Assembly (NCBI GenBank): GCA_023418595.1
Contig: JAEZZI010000013.1
Span: forward strand, 1 to 64,000
Reading direction: 5' to 3'
Length of the DNA: 64,000 nucleotides
DNA from: Pseudomonadota bacterium
GTDB taxonomy: Bacteria > Pseudomonadota > Alphaproteobacteria > Sphingomonadales > Sphingomonadaceae
Each line of letters begins with the position of its first letter. Within the stretch, counting starts at the first letter, position 1. Positions 58,816 to 64,000 of the stretch are shown one piece after another. The notes beneath the pieces are model-generated. The model did no database searches. It was not told the origin of the DNA and saw only the letters and a program-made list of their open reading frames with translations. The position numbers and the translations under genes were made by a program.

Positions 58816-59685
58816 ATGAAGACGGTGGGCGTGATCGGCGCGGGTCAGATGGGGTCGGGGATCGCACAGGTCGCGGCGACCTCCGGCTACCGGGTGCTGC
58901 TGTCCGATATCGGGCTGGAGCAGGCGGAAAAAGGCAAGGCGGGCATCGCCAAATCGCTCGACCGGCTGGTGGCGAAGGAAAAGATCACAGGCGACGCGCG
59001 CGACGCGACGCTCGCCAAGATCGAACCCGTCGCGGACGTATCGGCAATGGGCGCGTGCGAACTGGTGATCGAAGCGGCAACCGAGCGCGAGGAGATCAAG
59101 CGCAAGATCTTCGAGAATGTCGGCACGGTGCTGTCCGACACCGCAATCCTTGCGTCCAACACCTCGTCGATCCCGATCACGCGACTGGCGCAGGCAAGCC
59201 ATGATCCGGCGCGGTTCATGGGCGTCCATTTCTTCAATCCGGTGCCGGTCATGGGCCTGATCGAACTGATCCGCGGGCTTGCCACCAGCGACGCGACGGT
59301 CGCCGCCGTGGAGAAATTCGGCCAGTCGCTGGGTAAGGAAATCGTCCATGCCAACGACGCGCCCGGCTTCATCGTCAACCGCGTGCTGATGCCGATGCTC
59401 AACGAAGCCTGCTTTGCGCTCGGCGAAGGCGTCGCCACCGTCCGCGACATCGATACCGCGTGCCGCCTTGGGCTCAACCACCCGATGGGTCCGCTGACGC
59501 TCGCTGATTTCATCGGCCTCGACACCTGTCTGGAGATCACCCGCGTCCTGTTCGAAGGCACCGGCGATCCCAAATTCCGCCCCGCGCCGCTGCTCGTCAA
59601 ATATGTCGAGGCCGGGTGGTTCGGCCGCAAGGTCGGCAAGGGCTTCTACGATTACTCTGGCGACGAACCCGTGCCGACGCGCTGA
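58816..59685 (+). CDS. 3-hydroxybutyryl-CoA dehydrogenase
   Basis: A 289-residue 3-hydroxyacyl-CoA dehydrogenase of the short, stand-alone type. The NAD loop GVIGAGQMGSGIAQVAATSGY is at the N-terminus. ASNTSSIPITRLA, FMGVHFFNPVPVMGLIELI with the catalytic His, and PGFIVNRVLMPMLNEA followed by the dimer helix NHPMGPLTLADFIGLDTCL are all present. It oxidises or forms 3-hydroxybutyryl-CoA in fatty acid or polyhydroxybutyrate metabolism. GGAG at 58805-58808 favours ATG 58816, with ATG 58801 as the alternative. The 3' end overlaps the convergent SMR gene by 34 bases. Confidence 0.92.
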   Translation: MKTVGVIGAGQMGSGIAQVAATSGYRVLLSDIGLEQAEKGKAGIAKSLDRLVAKEKITGDARDATLAKIEPVADVSAMGACELVIEAATEREEIKRKIFENVGTVLSDTAILASNTSSIPITRLAQASHDPARFMGVHFFNPVPVMGLIELIRGLATSDATVAAVEKFGQSLGKEIVHANDAPGFIVNRVLMPMLNEACFALGEGVATVRDIDTACRLGLNHPMGPLTLADFIGLDTCLEITRVLFEGTGDPKFRPAPLLVKYVEAGWFGRKVGKGFYDYSGDEPVPTR

Positions 59686-60014
59686 GGGCTTTCGGTCGGG
59701 GTGGAGAGGTTCAAACCCACCGCCCCGACCGCAATCAGGGCGATACAGCCGATCTGGATCAGCGACAGGCTCTGGCGGAACACGACGACACCCACGACCG
59801 CAATGATGGTGATCCCAACCCCCGACCATATCGCATAGGCGACCCCCATCGGAATCTTGGTGAAGGCAAAGCCAAGCAGCCAGAAACACACCGAATAGAG
59901 CGCGATCGACGCGACGCCGTACAGCGGACGGGTGAAACCGTGCGATGCCTTCAGCAGGCTGGTCGCCACGACCTCGAACAGAATGGCCGCACCGAGCAAA
60001 ATCCAGGCGTTCAT
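59652..60014 (-). CDS. SMR-family multidrug efflux protein
   Basis: A 120-residue, four-helix small multidrug resistance protein. The essential glutamate is in helix 1 (WILLGAAILFEVVATSLLKAS, Glu near 14). The helix 2-3 region has YSVCFWLLGFAFTKIPMGVAYAIWSGVG, matching the EmrE/QacE branch rather than Gdx/SugE. It functions as an antiparallel dimer exporting quaternary cations by proton antiport. Its ATG is inside the stop of the MerR regulator gene (ATGA), so the two are one transcript. Confidence 0.9.
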   Translation of the reverse strand: MNAWILLGAAILFEVVATSLLKASHGFTRPLYGVASIALYSVCFWLLGFAFTKIPMGVAYAIWSGVGITIIAVVGVVVFRQSLSLIQIGCIALIAVGAVGLNLSTPTESPQRVGTGSSPE

Positions 60015-60784
60015 CGCGTTCCTCCCGATTGCATCATGCGGTGCGTGGCAGCGGCGCGGACGAAATCCCACACTGCCTTGGTGAACCCCGGATCGGCTTC
60101 GTGCGACCAGCGGTCCATATCGTCATACATGCGCGACACGCCGGCCAAGACATGTGGCGGCGCACTGTCGGCAAAGGGTTTGAGCAGCGCGAACCATTGG
60201 TCGACAAACGCTTGCGAGCGGGGATCGGCGGGGTCGAGGGGAAGTGCCGCCTCGATCCGCTGGCCCAGTTCGCGCCACGCCTCGGCATAGCTGGCGGCGT
60301 CGAACCCATCCGGCACCTTGTCCCAGCTGGCCGCGAACGCAGCGCGGGCATCCTCGCCCAGATAGCGCGCGGCGATGGTCGCCATATCGGTTTTGCGCGC
60401 ATCGCCGCCACGGATCAGCGCGCATAATGTCGCGACATCGATCGCTTCTCCCGCATCGATCCTGGCGCGGACCGACAGCAGCAGCGCGCGGGCCTTGGTG
60501 AGTTCTGCGACCTCCGCCTCTACGGCGTCGAGTTGCCCTGCGATCAGCGGGCCGAGATTGATCGAGCGATCGGCGAGCATCGTCGCAATATCCGCCAGCG
60601 AGAATCCGGCCCGCTTCAGTGCCACCGCCGCGTTCAGCCGGGCGAGTTCGCCCGGACCATAAACACGCCGCCCGCCTTCGCTACGCAGCGGCCGGACGAT
60701 GCCGCGCTGTTCGTAGAAGCGCAGCGCGCGAACGCTAAGTCCGGTGCGGCGTGCAACCTCGCTTATGTCGATCCGTTCGTTCAT
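60011..60784 (-). CDS. MerR-family regulator with TipAS-like ligand domain
   Basis: A 257-residue activator/repressor. The N-terminal winged helix-turn-helix is clear (DISEVARRTGLSVRALRFYE, then GRRVYGPGELARLNAAVALK) and leads to a coiled-coil dimerisation helix (about 80-125). The C-terminal 125 residues are helical and resemble the TipAS antibiotic-recognition domain. No metal-binding cysteines are evident. It is translationally coupled to an SMR efflux gene, so it probably senses a drug-like ligand and induces export. A palindromic operator lies just upstream. Confidence 0.9.
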   Translation of the reverse strand: MNERIDISEVARRTGLSVRALRFYEQRGIVRPLRSEGGRRVYGPGELARLNAAVALKRAGFSLADIATMLADRSINLGPLIAGQLDAVEAEVAELTKARALLLSVRARIDAGEAIDVATLCALIRGGDARKTDMATIAARYLGEDARAAFAASWDKVPDGFDAASYAEAWRELGQRIEAALPLDPADPRSQAFVDQWFALLKPFADSAPPHVLAGVSRMYDDMDRWSHEADPGFTKAVWDFVRAAATHRMMQSGGTR

Positions 60785-60801
60785 GCTGCGATGATTACCC
60801 G

Positions 60802-60816
60802 CTGACGTTACGTCAG
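60802..60816. promoter_or_regulatory. Palindromic MerR operator
   Basis: CTGACGT-T-ACGTCAG is a perfect 7-base inverted repeat around one central base, located 18 bases upstream of the MerR gene's ATG and 16 bases before the 48-residue gene's ATG. TGACGT-type dyads are typical of MerR-class operators that sit in the promoter spacer. It is placed to control both directions. Confidence 0.7.
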
Positions 60817-60831
60817 GAGCAAGCGAAAAAG

Positions 60832-60978
60832 ATGAGCATCGACGACACCATCATCGACACCCCCGACGGCCCGATGACCTATGCCGAGTGGAAGAAGAAG
60901 AACCCGGTCCAGCTGCCGTCGCGCCGGACCAGGGGGAAGGATCTGCCCAACAAGGTCAAACGGCGGACGGACGAGTGA
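60832..60978 (+). CDS. 48-residue conserved-looking hypothetical protein
   Basis: A very small, highly charged soluble protein: an acidic start (SIDDTIIDTPDGPMTYAEW) and a basic C-terminal half (KKKNPVQLPSRRTRGKDLP). CAGGAG lies upstream at a workable distance. It is divergent from the MerR gene and shares its operator region, so it may be co-regulated. The function is unknown. Confidence 0.65.
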   Translation: MSIDDTIIDTPDGPMTYAEWKKKNPVQLPSRRTRGKDLPNKVKRRTDE

Positions 60979-60999
60979 GCCGGTTTGAACCCTTAAGCG

Positions 61000-62307
61000 T
61001 CAGACACTCGCGCGCTTTCTGGCGAACAGCCCGAACCCGGCGATGATCGCATAGCAGGCGGCTGGCAGGATCAGCGCAAAGGCCAGACTGCCGCTGGCGT
61101 CCGCCAGCAGTCCGGTCAACGGCGGAATGACCGCGCCGCCGACGATCGCCACGCAGATGACGCCCGAACCGTCGGCCGCGCGTTTGCCCAGCCCTTCGCT
61201 GGCGAGCGAAAAGATTGTCGGAAACATGATCGCGTTCATCAGGCCAATGGCGAGCAGCGAATAGCCCGCAACAGTGCCCGTGGAATTGGCTGAAATCAGG
61301 ATCAGCGTGATCGCACCCGCCGCGACCGTCGCCAGCACCTTGCCCGGTGCGAAGACGCGCAGCACGCCCGCGCCGATGAACCGCCCGACCAGCGCGCCGC
61401 CCCAATAGAGCGTGACCAGCTTGCCGGCGCTTTGTTCGGGAAGCGCCAGCACGTCGCCCTGCATCAGATAGTTTACGATGAGCGATCCGATCGCGACTTC
61501 CGCGCCGACATAGAGGAAAATGCACAGCGCGCCGAAGCCGAACCGCTTGCGCTTCAGAAGGTCGAACGCGCCGAACAGCGAGTTGCCGGTGGTTTCGTGG
61601 CTCTCCTGCAATCGCTTGCGGCGCGACCAGACGACTACGGCCACCACCAGCAAGGCCGCCGCAAGCCCGAGATAGGTGTTGACGATCACCTGTGCTTCTT
61701 CGGCGCGGTAAGCCGCAAGCGCCGGACCGGTCAGCGTCGTCGGATCGATCGTCGCCAGCCCGCCCAGGATGACGATCGCGCCGACATAGGGGAAAATGGT
61801 GGTGCCAAGCGAATTGAACGCCTGGGCAAAAGTCAATCGGCTGTGCGCGGTGCGCGGCGGTCCAAGTAGAGAGATCAGCGGATTGGCGACGACCTGAACG
61901 ATGGTGACGCCGCCTGCCAGGACGAACAGCGCGAACAGGAACATACTGAACGTCGCCGATTGTGCGGCCGGGATGAACAACAGGCACCCCGCCATCATCG
62001 TCGCCAGGCCGATCGCCGCGGTCCGCATATAGCCGGCCCGGCGCACGATCGCGGCAGCGGGCAACGATACGAAGAAATAGGCGGCAAAAAACGCCGATTG
62101 GGTCAGCATCGCTTCGAAATAGGAGAGCGTGAACAGCTCTTTGAACTTGGGGATCAGAATATCGTTCAGGCTGGTGATGCCGCCAAAGATGAAAAACAGC
62201 GCGAACACGAACAGCTGCAGGTCGGGCGCATTGACGTGATCGCCCGATGCGTCTGCGGGAAGCGGATCGGCACTGGATGCAAGCTGAGGATCGATCGACA
62301 CGGCCAT
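61000..62307 (-). CDS. FucP-family sugar:proton symporter
   Basis: A 435-residue major-facilitator protein of the FucP/glucose-galactose branch with twelve helices. Family marks are FALFFIFGGITSLNDILIPKFKELF at helix 1, SAFFAAYFFVSLPAAAIVRRAGY, and RLTFAQAFNSLGTTIFPYVGA in helix 5. It imports a hexose or deoxyhexose, and the exact sugar is not readable. It begins 42 bases after the NupC-type gene on the same strand, so both may serve nucleoside/sugar uptake together. Confidence 0.9.
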   Translation of the reverse strand: MAVSIDPQLASSADPLPADASGDHVNAPDLQLFVFALFFIFGGITSLNDILIPKFKELFTLSYFEAMLTQSAFFAAYFFVSLPAAAIVRRAGYMRTAAIGLATMMAGCLLFIPAAQSATFSMFLFALFVLAGGVTIVQVVANPLISLLGPPRTAHSRLTFAQAFNSLGTTIFPYVGAIVILGGLATIDPTTLTGPALAAYRAEEAQVIVNTYLGLAAALLVVAVVVWSRRKRLQESHETTGNSLFGAFDLLKRKRFGFGALCIFLYVGAEVAIGSLIVNYLMQGDVLALPEQSAGKLVTLYWGGALVGRFIGAGVLRVFAPGKVLATVAAGAITLILISANSTGTVAGYSLLAIGLMNAIMFPTIFSLASEGLGKRAADGSGVICVAIVGGAVIPPLTGLLADASGSLAFALILPAACYAIIAGFGLFARKRASV

Positions 62308-62349
62308 GGGTGAGCGCTCCGCGACTGGAAAAATGAAGTTATGGGCGGA

Positions 62350-63618
62350 TCAGCCCGGCAACAACAACCCCGCCAGCGCCGCCGACATCAGGTTGGCGAG
62401 ACTTCCCGCGATCAGCGCCTTGATCCCGAGCTTGGCGATCATTGGTCGCTGGTTCGGCGCGAGGCTGCCGGTCACCGCCATCTGGATCGCGATCGACGAG
62501 AAATTGGCGAAACCGCACAGCGCAAAGGTGATGATCGCGCGGCTGCGGTCGGAAAGGTCGGTCAGGTTGCCGAGATCGATGAACGCGACGAATTCGTTCA
62601 GCACCACCTTGGTCCCGAACAGCCCGCCCGCGATCTGCGCTTCGTCCCACGGGATGTTGAGCAGATACATGATGGGCGCAAAGATCGTGCCGACGATCGC
62701 CTGGAAGCTCAGTTCGGGATAGCCGAAGATGCCACCGACCGCGCCCAGCAGCCCGTTGGCGAGCGCGACCAGCGCGACGAACGCCAGCACCATCGCACCC
62801 ACCGCAACCGCCAGCTTTACGCCGGTCTGTGCGCCCATCGCGGCTGCCATGATGACGTTGGCGGCCTTTTCCTCCTCGACCACCTCGTCCGCGATACGAA
62901 CGGCTTCGTCGTCGCTGCCGCCTTTGAGCGGGAGTTCACCCGCGGCGGGCGCGGGCATGTCGGGCATCACGATCTTTGCCATCAGCAACCCGCCGGGCGC
63001 CGCCATGAACGACGCGGCGAGCAGAAAGGGCAGGTAATCGCTGCCGAGGAAGGTGGCATAGGCCGCCAGGATGGTGCCCGCGACGCCCGCCATGCCGACG
63101 GTCATGATCGCGAAGAGCTGAGACGGGGTCAGGCTCGCCAGATACGGTTTGACTACCAAAGGCGATTCGCTCTGTCCGACGAAGATGTTGGCGGCCGAAC
63201 ACAGCGATTCGACCTTGGAAATCCCGGTGACCTTTTCGATCGCGCCGCCGACCCAGCGCACGATTTGTTGCATGATGCCCAGATAGTAGAGGATCGAGAT
63301 CAGGCTGGCGAAGAACACGATCACGGGCAGCGCCGCGATGGCGAAGCTGTTGCCGCCGATCTCTGGCGAAGCGAGCGGACCGAACAGGAAATCGGTGCCG
63401 TTCTTGGCATAGCCGAGCAGCGCCGAGACGCCGTTCGCCGCACCCTGGATCGCTGCGCGACCGGCGGGGACATAGAGGACGAGCGTCGCGATCACGACTT
63501 GCAGCGCGAATGCGGCGCCGACGACGCGCAGGCGAATCGCGCGGCGATTGGACGACAGCAGCACCGCTAGCCCCAAAATGACGGCGATGCCGGCAATGCC
63601 GATCAGAAATCTTTCCAT
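62350..63618 (-). CDS. Concentrative nucleoside transporter (NupC family)
   Basis: A 422-residue CNT transporter. Diagnostic segments are ALPVIVFFASLISILYYLG, the hairpin motif FVGQSESPLVVKPYL, GLFGTKVVLNEFVAFIDL and ALCGFANFSSIAIQMAVTGS, which form the nucleoside and cation sites. An 18-residue upstream extension in frame lacks helix character, so ATG 63618 is used. It is co-oriented with the FucP-type gene. Confidence 0.92.
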   Translation of the reverse strand: MERFLIGIAGIAVILGLAVLLSSNRRAIRLRVVGAAFALQVVIATLVLYVPAGRAAIQGAANGVSALLGYAKNGTDFLFGPLASPEIGGNSFAIAALPVIVFFASLISILYYLGIMQQIVRWVGGAIEKVTGISKVESLCSAANIFVGQSESPLVVKPYLASLTPSQLFAIMTVGMAGVAGTILAAYATFLGSDYLPFLLAASFMAAPGGLLMAKIVMPDMPAPAAGELPLKGGSDDEAVRIADEVVEEEKAANVIMAAAMGAQTGVKLAVAVGAMVLAFVALVALANGLLGAVGGIFGYPELSFQAIVGTIFAPIMYLLNIPWDEAQIAGGLFGTKVVLNEFVAFIDLGNLTDLSDRSRAIITFALCGFANFSSIAIQMAVTGSLAPNQRPMIAKLGIKALIAGSLANLMSAALAGLLLPG

Positions 63619-63782
63619 GAACCTTGCCCGCCCCCGGGTGAACGCGTGATCGCCCGACGCCGGGCACAAGCGCACGACCATAGAGGCTTTTGCGGGCCGC
63701 GCCAGATGGTGCGTGGCCGGAACAAGACGAAAGGCTGAGGCATTAATGTAACGAAATCACACGAGAATTGAGGGGTTTTCCA

Positions 63783-64000
63783 ATGTCGCTGACGCTGATG
63801 ATCGCCGCATCCTTGTCCACACCCGCCGCCGCGCTTGAGCTGCGCGACCCCAACCCGCGCGAGCGCGCCCGCATCGAACAGGTGCTCCGCCAGGCCGGGT
63901 TCGTCCGCTGGGACGGTATCGAGTTCGACGACGGCCTGTGGGAAGTCGACGACGCGCGCACCCGCAACGGCGGCGAATATGACCTGAGGATCGATCCGCG
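63783..64000 (+). CDS. PepSY-domain periplasmic protein (partial, runs off the window)
   Basis: The first 72 codons of a small secreted protein. A signal peptide (LTLMIAASLSTPAAALE) precedes a PepSY-like domain: RARIEQVLRQAGFVRWDGIE, then WEVDDARTRNGGEYDLRID. AGGGG at 63771-63775 supports ATG 63783. Such small PepSY proteins are usually periplasmic modulators. The 3' end is outside the window. Confidence 0.8.
   Translation, partial: MSLTLMIAASLSTPAAALELRDPNPRERARIEQVLRQAGFVRWDGIEFDDGLWEVDDARTRNGGEYDLRIDP

Overview
The window reads as a high-GC alphaproteobacterial chromosome of the Sphingomonadaceae type, probably Sphingomonas or a close relative. The evidence is the gene content and order: a ctaC-ctaD-ctaB-44 aa-ctaG-ctaE-DUF983-SURF1-thrC run, pyrE-pdxJ-acpS-lepB, two TonB-dependent receptors, three tandem M28 peptidases and an egtB-egtD pair. 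Several families of long intergenic inverted repeats of the kind common in sphingomonads are also present. The genus is inferred from recall, not from a search.

Region 1 (1 to about 9,200) is accessory and scarred. It holds a small HNH protein, a serine recombinase followed by a tail-anchored unknown protein, a tRNA T-arm-like fragment, and a compact cytochrome P450 / ABC1-kinase pair with a divergent TetR regulator. Next come fossils: a P4-type integrase cut off and joined to the 3' half of a SulP transporter gene, a universal stress protein gene with an internal amber codon, an intact DksA/TraR-like gene, a cold-shock-domain scrap and a decayed IS5-type transposase.

Region 2 (9,200 to 28,400) is mostly core. 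A TonB receptor, a small membrane protein and a PepSY membrane protein overlap as one iron-uptake operon. A DUF885 peptidase, an MTA/SAH nucleosidase, an SDR, pterin dehydratase, a small metallopeptidase and ccmA-ccmB follow. The reverse-strand aa3-type cytochrome c oxidase operon then runs into thrC and an rRNA-type methyltransferase. CcmAB (cytochrome c maturation), heme O synthase, CtaG and SURF1 all serve respiratory assembly.

Region 3 (28,400 to 45,000) has pyrE-pdxJ-unknown-acpS-lepB in overlapping order, maiA coupled to a second TonB receptor, and a membrane protein / DUF2141 / GT4 glycosyltransferase set. It also holds pepN and three tandem secreted M28 peptidases.

Region 4 (45,000 to 64,000) has an SDR epimerase, an EamA exporter coupled to threonine aldolase, a class A penicillin-binding protein, and an S9 peptidase that has lost its nucleophile segment. 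Further on are an HNH protein, gluQ, a HIG1 protein, a PduO-type adenosyltransferase with no ordinary start codon, egtB-egtD, a DUF1176 lipoprotein and a 3-hydroxyacyl-CoA dehydrogenase. The window closes with a MerR/SMR pair with a visible operator, FucP- and NupC-type transporters, and the start of a PepSY protein. No rRNA gene, intact tRNA gene or CRISPR array was seen. All assignments rest on reading motifs, without database searches.
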